Shown: positions 47,402-58,695, counted from the first letter of the stretch. The stretch: DNA of 64,000 nt from Omphalotus guepiniiformis (GCA_028554645.1 JAQOOI010000050.1:1-64000), one strand, 5' to 3'. The notes: generated by a model from the sequence alone, not told the origin. Program-made: numbers and translations.

Positions 47402-49240
47402 CTATCTCTGAGCGCGTCCATTGTCACGATGTAAGGCATGTTTCCAACCTTGGGTATCTTTGCGCCACTCCGTTCACTCATGTTCTGCACAATCAGTTCA
47501 AGCATCATGCCATTCCTTGACTGACATATGCTCCCATGCATTACGTTGCTTGCTGAAGGACCTCTTGGATACTTCTACCCCCTGAAAAACCTCATCAATT
47601 CGTGCTTGTAGTGGGCCTACCCGCATGCCGACAAATCAAAACACAGCAACCATGTCCCTAACTCACATCCCATGTGGCCATCGTTCAGGGCCTGTAACAT
47701 TTCCCACATATACCTGCTGCTCCGCATACAAATTTTGCCGCATCACAGCCAATGGCCCATCCCCAGCACTTATTGGTTTCTTGAGTTCACAGAGTGATAA
47801 ATCAGTCATGGACCAACTCGACATAGAATCAGTGGAGATTGAGAATGAGTTTGAATTGTGGAAAGAGAATTCAGAGTGGTATGATGCTGAAGACAAAGTG
47901 GAAAGAGTGTTGGATTTTACTGTTGAGGATGTGGTGGGTGGACAGGTATAGCGAAATGACTCGAGCATCACTGAAAACTCACTCTGATTTGCAGCAAAGT
48001 CGTCGTTCTTCTCCGACACACAGAGCTGCTTCCCAAGATGTATATCCCATTCAGCACGCGCTGCTTCTGCTCCCTCCCAGACACGTTTGGACACCTTCCT
48101 GCTCATAACTTCTGGTTGAATGCCCCTCACGCCACCTTCTATCCTCTCTGTGTATTTAGCCAACCCTGCTAGATTACTCAACCCAGGTTTTCGGATTAAG
48201 ATTGACCGTCCCTTCACCAACGCCAAGTCTCGATCTACAATTTCCGAACACCATTCATGATGATCATGCGACCATATGTCAATATTGTCCTTAGCATCAA
48301 GATTCAGGCAAGAAAGAAGTGAGCGAGAAGTCCAGTTGTAATGAGTCTGAGAGCGAGCAATGTTCAGGAATGGATAGTCTTCTATCGCAGATGGTGCAAT
48401 GTGAAGAGGTTCCTTTCCATTCTAAATTTCAGTTTAGCATGACAATACACCTCCACAATGTAACAAGCCACTAACCTCATACCAGAAATAAATCTTCACT
48501 GACTTCTTTTCATTTTCCCTCATCTCCCACTGCCATTCCTCATTCGTTCTCAACAGTACCTGCCTTTCATGTTGACGTTTGTAATGATCAGAGAAGTCCG
48601 TGGTCATTGGCTGAGATACACGCTTAGGCGGGTACTTCAGAGGTGGATTTACTGTTTCTACTATATCAATGTTGTTGGACACTCCAGCTGTTGTGGTTGA
48701 GCTAGTCACTGGGACCATTGGAAGTGGCAAAACATCCCGTATGTTCTTTGCACCTCCGCAATGTCCGGAATAGCCACAAATTGCAGGCACCATCTGCTTA
48801 CAACAAGCTGTACAGCGACCGGTTGTACAATGCTTTGAGTTTGATACATGGGTACAACCTCAATTAGCACATCAAAACTTCTCAGGTACTGCAGATACTT
48901 CAAGGGCTGGTCTACTAGATGATTCAATATTTTCAGGAGGGGCAAGAACCACATGTAGCGCAGAGTTGATTTCAGTTTCGGACAAGTCAGAAGGAAAGGC
49001 GAGGGAAAATGTGGACTCAGACTCGATTTCGGACCACGCGAGATCTGATTGATGGAACTCCAAAGGAGGCAGTGACAGTGGTAGGCTCAGCGGGCTTCGC
49101 AAGAAAGGGTTCAAATTGGATGATGTATTCCAAGTAAATTCTGGAATTCCATGATCCCATGATGATACGTCTAAAATTCTACCACCATTTGTAGGGGTCG
49201 AAGTAAGGCTGGGGCTAAAAGTGGACGGCATTGGAGGCAT
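47402..49240 (-). pseudogene. Cys-rich accessory protein of the KDZ element (broken)
   Basis: The minus strand starts MPPMPSTFSPSLTSTPTNGG with a Ser/Pro-rich N-terminus. A Cys/His module follows (C..GC..H....HC...RC..CC..), then ICGYSGHCGGAKN, FSDHYKRQHERQVLLRTNEE, WQWEMRENEKKSVKIYFW, YNWTSRSLLSCLN, IDIWSHDHHEWCSEIVDRDL and ALVKGRSILIRKPGL. Two TGA stops (48872-48874 and 48860-48862) fall just before and inside the cysteine module. Two more (47498-47500 and 47474-47476) lie in a probable C-terminal extension beyond the in-frame stop at 47663. All four are TGA and would fit CGA losing its CpG. It resembles a transposon-linked Agaricomycete family with a zinc-binding CC motif, function unknown. 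No TET/JBP-type HxD dioxygenase motif is visible. Confidence 0.6.
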
Positions 49241-49589
49241 GAAGTTGGAAATAAACTAAAGAGTTGATTTAGCATCTCGCCTAGCAACAAATCTGAAAAA
49301 GACCTGCCTGTAGTAATTGAAACGAAACAGAAATACAATATGAATGTAGAAAGGAAGGATACAGATTGTCAAGAGGTGATAGTAGAAAGGCCACAACTAG
49401 GAGAGGGGAGAGGCAACGCGCTTTAAGAAGGTGCCAGCCTGCTTATCTCATCTCCGAGCACATTTCCTAATTCAGCATTTTTGGCGCCTCAGGTACAGAA
49501 TGTTTTGCAAGTCTCAGTCTCATATTCACTTTGACGTAGGGCCCTGCGAGTTGGGGCATTTTCCATAACAGAGACTTACTGGAAAGCAA

Positions 49590-49666
49590 GTGTTATAACA
49601 TGTAGTGGGTGTTATAATATATATTGAGTGTCATAACATGTAGTGGGTGTTATCACATTTAGTGGG
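49590..49666. repeat. Right subterminal repeats of the KDZ element
   Basis: Three to four units GTGTTATAACATGTAGTGG and variants (GTGTCATAACATGTAGTGG, GTGTTATCACATTTAGTGG), in the same orientation as the left set. Confidence 0.78.
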
Positions 49667-49717
49667 GGTAACAAAGTATACTATATACCACTAGATCTAC
49701 TATAGATTTTCTCAATT

Positions 49718-49938
49718 GCTAGTAATAAACATTCATATCTATTTGAATTGGGATCAAACAATACATAGCAAACTAATCATTCTAAGAGCATAGTGAGTAA
49801 CAACAAGTAGCAGAAAGCATTGAGAGCAATCATGAGAACAAGCAACTGAAAGAAAAAAAAGGAATATCTGAAGTCTGTCATCATCACTAGGCAACACTAC
49901 TCTTGTTCAGTAACATCTAGCAAACCTTCACCTTGAAC
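49718..49938. other. AT-rich spacer between KDZ element and LTR
   Basis: No gene or repeat family recognised. It ends GAACGT, which reappears as AACGT after the LTR. Confidence 0.35.
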
Positions 49939-51178
49939 GTTGATACGACTGCAGGAATACCACTACCATTTTCGGCCTCGCGGGATTGATCACTCCAGTA
50001 CCAACCTACTAAGTATACTGTATAGTCCTAAGTTCCGCGGTGTATTACGCACATTCAACCACTAGTATATGTGTACAAAGGTGTACAAGACTGTAGAACG
50101 GCACTAAATGGGTCTTCTCAGTGTAGGTATTACCTAAGTATGCACTCAAGTAAAGCGTCGCGGCACTTGTTCTAAGGTCCGACGTGTATAACTTGATGGC
50201 CACAATACTGTATAAACCAACGCGTAGGTAACGAAGTACCGCGGCACTACTCAGAAGGCCAGACTTAGAAACCAGGTAGCAGTAGCTCCGTGCACTAGTC
50301 ATATCTAATGACCATTGTTGAGCCACAGAAGGGTCTAGACGTACGATGTAACACGAAGTACTTCCGACGACGCGGAAGTAAAACACGTAAGAAGACACAG
50401 TGTTAGCGAACTACCGCGATACTTTCTAAAAGCGGCAAGATTATAACCCGATATAGGATACCCTGTTACCGCGTACTATACTTCATCCCTACCTTACGCG
50501 GTGCACCATATGCACCATATATCTCATAACTGTCAAGTATCGCGACATTTGTTTGTACTATGTAAATAGAAATACTGTATATAAGAAATAGAACCTGGGC
50601 AAGGAAGGACAGGTTCCCGAGCCCCCCCCATAGAGCTAATAGCATTTGTGTGTGGAAAAGCTTAAGTCCCTCTGAGTGATTAGAAGTTTTAAAGTGTTAA
50701 CCGTCGCGTTCGTTCATAAGTCAGTGTGCCTAAGTGTTTACAAGCGGGATCATCTGGTACCGCGGAGCCTGTGTGTGTAGTGCGAATAAGAGTGGATCGT
50801 CTGGTCACTCGTTGAACTCGTCGTCTGGCAGTTCTGAAGTCCTCCTATACCCAACTCCACCAAGTGAGAAGTCGTCCGGCATCTCCCAACAATCGTCTGG
50901 TTGTTGTATCGTTTGTAGTCACTGGTTGCGGTGATTTGTTAAAGCTACGTGTTAGTTCGTTTGAGTGGTGTGTAGCATAGAGTTATCTGTGCCGCGTCGG
51001 TTTTGACTGTGTCTCCGAGCTCCTCTTACAACAACCTTATTCGCTTCACAGCGTTTGTTAGTCCCCCAAACCCCACAAACTTAAAAGTCTTTGTGTGTTG
51101 TGTGTGTGTTTTGAGTGCTTGATAGATTCATTCGAGTTAGTTAGCACTTCTTCTCATTCATACCCCATACCAAGCACA
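49939..51178 (+). repeat. LTR copy 1, apparently solo
   Basis: About 1.24 kb, collinear with 55943-57178 at high identity over the full length, from GTTGATACGACTGCAGG to CATACCAAGCACA. The sequence AACGT stands immediately on both sides (5' at about 49936-49940, 3' at about 51181-51185) and may be a 5-bp target duplication. No primer-binding site or gag follows it, unlike copy 2, so it is best read as a solo LTR. It keeps more CpG than copy 2. Confidence 0.8.
50578..50585 (+). promoter_or_regulatory. TATA box of LTR copy 1
   Basis: TATATAAG, conserved in the other LTR at 56583-56590, followed in both by GAAATAGAACCTGGGC. It is a probable core promoter at the U3/R junction. Confidence 0.55.
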
Positions 51179-51180
51179 TC

Positions 51181-52600
51181 AACGTCCTGTTGTTCTTTGT
51201 GTTGATTGGCTTGCTCATCACATCTGTCTTGCAGTTAATCCTGTTCATCCTTGGAATGGTGTAAACAAATGCCAGGAACATATTGTGATGCAGGCAGTAG
51301 CCTTTGTGTTGTGCTTGAATTAAATCACGTGTTCTGCACAGTAAATTAGTAATGATGATGGCTGGAAAAATACACATACCTGATGTGATCTGCCTCTGAG
51401 CTGAACTTGAGGGCCTTGATGTGTTTGAATAGGCAAAGTAATTCCACGATCTTGGAATGGTTCACGCCACAGTCACTTTTACTGCTACCAACAATTGGTG
51501 GGTCCAAGACAATATTGTCCTCCAGGGTCTCAGGATTGTTAGGGATCAGGGAAGGGATAGAGTAGCGTAAAATGTTAGTATCATTGTGACAAGCATCTCG
51601 GCATTCTCTCTGTATCTAGTAAAGGGTGAATGGGTTGAAACAATCAAAAATACTTAGAGAATATTCCATTTGAATAATTATGGATAGTGTTGTGATATCA
51701 TTGTATTCCATACATTTCTCAACATGTTGACGTAAAGGTGGATAGCGGTCCAAGAGCATGCAATAAGCATAGAGGTATGGTGTCTTCTCTGAGTTGAGCC
51801 TACATGTTAACTGTTGTAAGCATGAAAGCAAAAGAAAAAGTGCATATGTGCATACATTTGATTATCTGGGTCCTCAACATCTTCATCTTTGTTCTCACTA
51901 TGATATCCAGCTGCATTTCTCATAGTGTGTGCAACTTCTCGAGCCTTAGAAGCTTCATCCTTGAGTCCAAGACGGACCAGCATGTTGATGTTGTCAGAAA
52001 ATAGGTTGATACCACAGTGATAGAAGCTGCCAATCTTGCAGAAGTATATCAGGACGTTTGAGCTACAAGGTATGCAGTCAGACACATAAAGCACTTTTAA
52101 ATGAAAGTACAAACAGCTTATTCTTTTCTTTTTTAGCTTTCTGAGCAAACCACTCAAACTTACGTTGTTTGTTGCGTTTCTCAGACGTTTCAACTTCTTG
52201 GGTCGACTGTACTTGTGTTTGAAACCCTTTTTGCTTGGTTTGAGGTTGAATTCGAGGCATTGATTTAGCTCAACGCAAGCAGGGAGAAAACAAGTGATCT
52301 CGGGGTTGAAGCATGCAATTTGGAGAGTGTGAGTGTGAGCAAGGGTCAGGCATAGTAGTGATGCAACAGTTGGAACATGAGGGACCTGGCTGAGGCATGA
52401 TGGTGGAAAGAAAGAGAGGATTTTGGGGAAAAGAGCTTTTCTGGGGCTACTGAGAAGCTCCAGCATGTATTGTGGAAAACACATTGAAAGGCTTTTATTG
52501 GCACTGGGTGAAGGACAAGATCAAGATCTAACCCAACAAACCAACAACCAACTAAGTCTGTGTTTTGCAAGTGGTGGCAGGTGTTGATCAAAGATTCCGC
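51181..52600 (-). pseudogene. Minus-strand transposon relic, unassigned
   Basis: Several minus-strand frames line up as pieces of one decayed multi-exon gene: an N-terminal basic segment starting MPRIQPQTKQKGFQTQVQST and EKRNKQRKFEWFAQKAKKEK, then LVRLGLKDEASKAREVAHTM, YLYAYCMLLDRYPPLRQHVE, KCMEYNDITTLSIIIQME, IVLDPPIVGSSKSDCGVNHS, and finally the frame at 51141-51377. The tail appears to run into the solo LTR, suggesting the LTR landed in or beside it. I do not recognise the family. Confidence 0.4.
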
Positions 52601-53662
52601 ACGCTTAGCACTGACAATAAACTTGTAGGATGATCACAAGTGTAAAAGACTATCAATCTGAACGAAGGTTCTACAACACAGTGGACAAAGAGATTATCAG
52701 ATTGTGAGCTTGTAAGAGCAACAAATTGGAAGCAGAATAGTAACAGATAGAATCACAGAGACAGACAGACACAGAGATTTCCAAGAGTTACCAGTGTAAC
52801 AAACGGACAGCAGCAGCAGTTCAGAACAGTCAGATTAGAACTAATTCAGCAGTTCAACAGACAGCAGTCAGATTAGAATTGATTCAGCAGTTCAACAGAC
52901 AGCAGTCAGATTATCAGATGATGCCACTCAGGGACTTCAATGTATTTGCCACTCAGGGACTTCAGTGTAAGTTAAAGTGCTACAACACAAACTGGACTCT
53001 AAGGACCAGGCTCGCAATTCTCTGTTAGAAGTCTAACTTCAGAGCTTATAAGCCTGTCAGATTCAACCTCCAAATGTCCTGCTTCGCTTTATAAAAGCTG
53101 GCCCAGTAATTCCTTGATATTTCTATCTAAATACATGATCTTTATATACAAAAATAAGACAGAATAAATGAAATTGAGTGGGGTGGACCCTATAAACAGC
53201 AAGAGATTGTCCATATCAAGCCATATTGGGTATATCAGAGACAGTAAATCTAGTTTGAGTTTTTGCAGATCTCATGAGCTGCACACTGTGTGGTCAACAC
53301 AGCCTTAGGATTGTGTGATATGATGAGGTTATGGTGCTATATGACAAATTCACCAATTTGCAATAACCCTGGGCAGTGTCTATTTCCAAATATAGAATCT
53401 CTCCTGGTCTAGAAACTTGGATAAAGTGTGCTACATCGTCTCAAACAGCCTAGAAAGCCCATTGGTATTGCATTTTCATCAGTAACCAAGACACCAGAGC
53501 TCCAGCTAATCAGCCTAGAACTTGGGCCAAGATACAGATCATTATCTAGCTCCTATCTGGCTCCAGAATATCGTCACATCATCTAGGACCAAGGTATACC
53601 CTTATCCATCATGCAGGATTACCCCTAGTGCACGTAGTAACTGTGTTCTGCAAAGTCCCATA
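52601..53662. other. Non-coding repeat-rich stretch
   Basis: No gene. Short similarities to 58520-58930 (AAAGATTCCGCAYGC; CAGACAGACACAGA; a shared AATNGAGTGG region) suggest it is internal sequence of the same retroelement family. The similarity is weak by eye. Confidence 0.35.
52825..52973. repeat. Tandem repeats of about 38 bp and 23 bp
   Basis: Two and a half units containing CAGTCAGATTAGAA..GATTCAGCAG and TTCAACAGACAG, followed by two copies of GCCACTCAGGGACTTCARTG. These are minisatellites within transposon debris. Confidence 0.7.
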
Positions 53663-53801
53663 CACTGCCAACAATTCAACATAAATCCCATGGAAAAATA
53701 TTACAAATATGGTGAAATAACATGAAAATTTCAACTTTTGATGTAATTTCACCATATTTTTAACATTTTCCCACGGAATTTATGTTGAATTGTTTGCAGT
53801 G
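53663..53801. mobile_element. Fold-back MITE with CACTG termini
   Basis: 139 bp that folds on itself almost end to end. The left arm begins CACTGCCAACAATTCAACAT, and the right arm read in reverse begins CACTGCAAACAATTCAACAT. Each arm is about 65 bp with a few mismatches. ATA flanks both ends, a possible 3-bp target duplication. CACTG termini with 2-3 bp duplications are typical of the CACTA (CMC) superfamily, so this may be a non-autonomous member. Confidence 0.8.
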
Positions 53802-55942
53802 ATAGGTAGACAGATCATCAGCTCATCAGATCATAGTTCGAGAAATTCCTGTCAACTTGAACTTCAGACAGTCTTTCAGATCACCAGCTGGTCAGCTCAT
53901 AAGCTTGCCAGATCTAGCTCTCATGACCATCTTTAGAATCTGAGACTAAGTCCCTCCTTGAAGAATCCCAACTGAGTACCAAGTTCCCTTAGTTCACAGA
54001 TGTTCATCCACACACTGGCACATCTCCAGATAGAGTATTACCAATCAACAACACCATAGCTCACAAGTCATCCAGATCATCAGATCACCAGATGGTCATA
54101 TAGATTGTCACTTATAATTCCTTCACAATCCCCTGGATTACAATCAGGCAGCACTCTGGGAGTATCTGGACCTATTAAGATGGGTCTGACCAACTCAACC
54201 ATATAGATGGTAAGAGGCAAGTCCAGTATCTCACCAGATGGACCCATTGATCACAGCAGCTAAGCACCATATCATGTACTGTAGCATACACTATTCTCAG
54301 GCCATTGGTACAGTGTACCCTTATGTGTTGACTAGCAGCTGGGGCTCACTCTAGTCCTTAATTCCCATGTTACACATCTTCAATCTCATCATATTGAGTG
54401 TTTTTATACAATCTGAAGCTCGGACTGCTCTCAAGCTCAACAATGTGACCATGTTATACATCTAACCGGGTTCAAAAAAGTCATCAAGTTCGTTGACTTC
54501 ATTTTTTCTTGATGCACTCTGCTTCAGTTTCAATTTTCAAGGCAATAGGTTCTTTTTTGTGGCTTAGAGTTACTGATTCTGCCCCTATAGGATCTAACTA
54601 AGTCACTAAAAAGAAACTGTTGCCTTGAAAATTAAAACTTTGGCTAGCTACAGCCTGTTTCCTTTTTTATAAAGCTGAAGGTCTTTTCTACAACAATGAA
54701 TCACAACAAATAACAACAAATAGTGACAAACTTATCTTCTCAGAGACATCTATCAAGGACCAACACAACACCAACAGCCGACTTCATCTATGTTCACACA
54801 GGATAATAGCAGTGATTGGAGGAATTCTCAGACTAGCGCAGTGCGTTATTCAATATAGTGTACCTTTCCTCATACTTAGCCCCTAGATGATTAGAATGCA
54901 AGACAAACATATGATTGACCAGTTGTGTGTCACAGATGATCTACCCACTGCCATTGACACACAGCTATTGAAATTTCTAAGGATGGGTTGGATACATCAG
55001 ATGGGGGCCATGATTCTGAGGAGTCTCTTGATGTCCCTGCCCAGATGTCACTGTTCCTCCCTCTCGACCTCGACCTCAGCCAAAAACGAAACTCAAGGTC
55101 TCAATGCAAGCACACTCTATGATCTTACTGTAATAGTGGCTATGGTAACTGGAGGCGATACTGGTATTGAATTGATGGTCTTAAGAGGGCTTGCTGCAAA
55201 GGGCACAATTTTACGAAGCTGAAGAACTCTAAGTCTTCTATAATAACAAATAACAACAAATAATAACAAGCAATAGTGAATGGTGATGAATGATGACGAT
55301 GAACGATGGTGTGGAGGAGTATAGGCTTAGTGGGAGAAATTCAGTGTTGAGGAGAAGGCAACAGTTTATAAGCAGATGGAGGAGGTTATGAAGCAGGATC
55401 AGAAGATGAAAAGAAGGCGGTGAGTTTTATTCTATTTCTCTCTTTCTCTGCTCTCTGCCCTCTGCCCTCTCTTTGTTTGTTGTGCTTTTTCTCTTTGCCC
55501 GCCACCACCATCGTTGTACTGGTAGCTGAATGTGAGTGTATGTGAAGGTGTTCATAGAGCTCATGTCGTGACACTTCTCATCTGGGAAAACGGCACAACT
55601 GTTATGATTGTCACCCATTGGCTGAGCCAGATCGTATCACTTTATCTACAAAGCTCACAAGCCTAATCAGCACTTGTATGTATGCTATGCCCAGCTCCTT
55701 TGATGTTCTTCTCACCTCAGATGAGGAAAGGCATGGTCACAAAATTTGATCACTACAAAGGGATCAATTGTTGTTACTCCTTTTCCTGGGGCTATTCAGA
55801 CCAAATCTGGTGCTGTGACAGTACCACTCTTTGGTATCAATTCCTTATTGATGCCTTGATTCACCATAAGTGCTTGAGGGTAACAGTGTAGAGGTGGTGT
55901 TATTGGAATGTACTTTAAACCTTACCAACCCTTAGATGTACA
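53802..55942. other. Degenerate sequence between MITE and LTR copy 2
   Basis: No supported gene. A plus frame at 54887-55222 and a minus frame at 55386-55574 look like chance or remnants. AACAACAAATA repeats occur near 54709-54725 and 55243-55262. An inverted repeat lies at 54525-54646. Confidence 0.35.
54525..54646. repeat. Imperfect inverted repeat, about 45-bp arms
   Basis: The left arm contains AATTTTCAAGGCAATAGG and GTGGCTTAG. The right arm in reverse contains AATTTTCAAGGCAACAG and GTGACTTAG. The loop is about 28 bp. This may be another small fold-back element or the remains of one. Confidence 0.6.
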
Positions 55943-57178
55943 TGTTGATACAACTGCAGGAATACCACTACCATTTTTGGCCTTGCAGGATTGATCACTC
56001 CAGTACAAACCTACTAAGTACACTATATAGTCCTAAGTTCTGTGGTGTATTACACACATTCAATCACCAGTATATGTGTACAAAGATGTACAAGACTGTA
56101 GAACAGCACTAAATAAGTCTTCTCAGTGTAGGTATTACCTAAGTATGCACTCAAGTAAAGTGTCGCGGCACTTGTTCTCAGGTCCGACGTGTATGACTTG
56201 ATGGCCCCAATACTGTATAAATCAACGTGTAGGTAACAAAGTACCGCGGCGCTACTCAGAGGGCCAGACTTAGAAACTAGATAGCAGTAGCTCCGTGTGC
56301 TAGTCATATCTAATGACCACTGTTGAGCCACAGGAGGGTCTAGATATACAATGTAACACAAAGTACTTCCGACGATGCAGAAGTAGAACACGTAAGGAGA
56401 TACAGTGTTAGCAAACTACCACAATACTTTCTAAAAGCAGCAAGATTATAACCCAATATAGGATATCCTGTTCCTGCATACTATACTTCATCCATACTTT
56501 ACGCGGTGCACCGTATGCATTATATCACTCATAACTGTCAAGTATTGCGACATTTGTTTGTACTAGATAAATAGAAATACTGTATATAAGAAATAGAACC
56601 TGGGCAAGGAAGGACAGGTTCCCGAGCCCCCCATAGAGCTAATAGCATTTGTGTGTGGAAAAGCTTAAGTCCCTCCGAGTGATTAGAAGTTTTACAGTGT
56701 TAACTGTCATGTTTGTTTATAAGTCAGTGTGTCTAAGTGTTTACAAGTGGAATCATCTGGTATCGCAGAGCCTGTGTGTGTAGTGTGAATAAGAGTAGAT
56801 CATCTGGTCACTCGTTGAACTTGTTGTCTGGCAGTTCATAAATCCTCCTATAACCAACTACACTAAGTGAGAGGTTGTCTGGCATCTCCCAACAATTGTC
56901 TGGTTGTTGTACTGTTTGTAGTCACTGGTCACGGTGATTTGTTAAGTTACACGTTAGTTTGTGTGCGTAGTATATAGCATAGATTCATCTGTGCCGTGTC
57001 GGTTTTGACTGTTTCTCTGAGCTCCCTCTTACAAAAACCTTACTCGCTTCACCAAGTTTGTTAGTCCCCCAAACCCCACAAACTTAAAAGTCTTTGTGTG
57101 TTGTGTGTGTGTTTTGAGTGCTTGGTAGATTCATTCAGGTCAGCTAGCACTACTTCTGATTTCATACCAAGCGCAACA
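55943..57178 (+). repeat. LTR copy 2 (5' LTR of the gag element)
   Basis: About 1,236 bp, starting TGTTGATAC and ending GCAACA, so the ends form the inverted pair TGTTG/CAACA, a normal LTR signature. It is collinear with 49939-51178. Many differences from copy 1 are CpG to TpG or CpA, for example CCTCGCGGG against CCTTGCAGG near the start. A TATATAAG box lies at 56583-56590. Confidence 0.85.
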
Positions 57179-57180
57179 TC

Positions 57181-57197
57181 TGGAGCCCACCACAAGG
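57181..57197 (+). other. Candidate primer-binding site
   Basis: TGGAGCCCACCACAAGG starts two bases after the LTR end. PBS sequences usually begin TGG, pairing with a tRNA CCA end. The matching tRNA cannot be named without the genome's tRNA set. Confidence 0.5.
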
Positions 57198-57265
57198 GGT
57201 TTCTGATTAATAAACTAAAGGAAGTGTTTTAGGTTTCGTACGAGACAGAAGAGTTATAGTCGCAG

Positions 57266-58544
57266 TTGTCTGACCAACAATCAGACAAAACATCTAGACG
57301 AAGTTCACGGCCTTCAATGGTAGAGAAACACAGAGAGTCGTTAGCCCGTGCAAAGGCAATCAAAAGAGTTAGTAGCTACAGGAAGTCACATCCTGAAGTT
57401 GTTGCTCAACCCCGAGAATCAATTAACATTGTTGACGCGGAAGATTCAAGTATTAGACAGTCGCGGAACTTTGACGAAGAACTATCTGATTACGGAGAAG
57501 ATACTTCAGCCACATTTCCTAGACCAGACCCACCTTCGCGTCAAAACTCAGTAGTCCCACCAACTATTGATAGACATCCTCATTTGGACGAGGAAATATC
57601 CGAAGTCCACACACTTCTATTTGATTTACATATTCCACCAAACTCTGCACCTATTTTACCTATAATTCAAGAAAATATCATAAAAATGCCGGCTATGGAT
57701 AAGATTCTGAGGAGAAGAGAATGTGGAGTGCCAGATTTGCGTCGCAATCATGATGTAGACAACATCAAAGACTATCTGGGGGAGATTGAGGATATTATCC
57801 AAGATTTCAAAATAGAGGAAGAAGCGGATAAGAAATCAGTCGTGTTGCGTTACCTACCCACAACTATAAGAGAACAGTGGAAGGTGTTGCCTACATATGA
57901 GAAAGAGAAAGGGATGTTTATTGAGTTCCGCGACGAGATTGTGAAGAGTTATGATGGAGGATCTGATGAGGGAACTTTCTCCTTCACAAAATTCGAAAGA
58001 GACGTGAAGAAGTACAAAAATATAACAATGGAAGATCTCAAAGATGTATCAAGAATGAGGAATACCCAAGAAGTACAAGAATGTAACGATGGAAGATCTC
58101 GAAGATGTATTAAGAATGAGGAATACCCTACGGCTGTTCCTTAAGCACTACACCACGACCTCGTTGTATACTAACAGAGAAATTGTCAGAATCCTCCGCG
58201 AAATGTTTGAAGATGAGTTTTGGAGATCAATCACGTTGACTCTGAAGTTACAAAAGCGTGCGAACCCACCTGCGGAAGCTAGACCAAGAGACAATGCCTA
58301 TACAGCAGAAGAGATTCTGGACAAGGCAGAGTTTAACACGAGGTCTCAGGTAGAGGAAGTGATTAGTCTTGGTAATGTAAGGTCCACGAAGGAAGACAGA
58401 GGGAAGAAAGTAGAAAAAGTGAAGCACGATAATAGCAGTGAAATGAGCACTCTAAGACGTAGGAACTCGTCTAAAACTCAAAGGTTGCCTTGTAAAAGCG
58501 AGTGTAGTCTGGCGTTGGCAAAGATTCCGCATGCAGAAAACTGA
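57266..58544 (+). pseudogene. Retrotransposon gag, frameshifted by a 61-bp duplication
   Basis: The frame is open from 57266, with the first ATG at 57317 (MVEKHRESLARAKAIKRVSS). A charged N-terminal part is followed by a Gag-like core: DVDNIKDYLGEIEDIIQDFK, EEADKKSVVLRYLPTTIREQ, WKVLPTYEKEKGMFIEFRDE and IVKSYDGGSDEG. This W..L.TYE...F..F..EI...Y pattern is typical of Agaricomycete Gypsy Gag. The frame breaks at a 61-bp tandem duplication (58007-58128) and resumes as MEDLEDVLRMRNTLRLFLKH, NREIVRILREMFEDEFWRSI, ending LALAKIPHAEN at 58544. No zinc knuckle is visible. It is not functional as one frame. Confidence 0.68.
58007..58128. repeat. 61-bp tandem duplication in gag
   Basis: Copy 1 is 58007-58067 and copy 2 is 58068-58128, both beginning AAGAAGTACA and ending GGAATACCC, with about five differences. 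Since 61 is not a multiple of three, it shifts the gag frame. Confidence 0.9.
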
Positions 58545-58629
58545 CTAAAGTCGAGCTAGACTGTTGGAAAGACTAACTGAACTGAAAGATCACCGTCTAG
58601 ACCCTTCGACGAGTACCAGAAACAGCAAA

Positions 58630-58695
58630 ACAGACAGACACAGACAGACAGACACAGACAGACAGACACAGACAGACAGACAGATAGACAGACAG
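58630..58695. repeat. CAGA-type microsatellite
   Basis: Runs of CAGACAGA with interspersed CACAGACAGA units, just downstream of gag. Confidence 0.9.

Larger units (their letters stand above)
45109..49717. mobile_element. KDZ-type DNA transposon, decayed
   Basis: About 4.6 kb holding two convergent decayed genes (45470-47350 plus, 47402-49240 minus). It is bounded by a 12-bp inverted match, AATTGAGAAAAT at 45109-45120 and ATTTTCTCAATT at 49706-49717. Just inside each end are subterminal repeats of the type GTGTTATAACATGTAGTGA. The coding content (CxC5, CxC6 and KDZ segments) assigns it to the Kyakuja-Dileera-Zisupton group, known from Agaricomycetes. I could not find a clear 8-bp target-site duplication at these borders, so exact ends are tentative. 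Confidence 0.7.

Noticed and set aside
47402..49240. TET/JBP dioxygenase linked to the KDZ element
   Set aside because: Such genes often accompany KDZ elements, but no HxD..H motif is present in this accessory gene.
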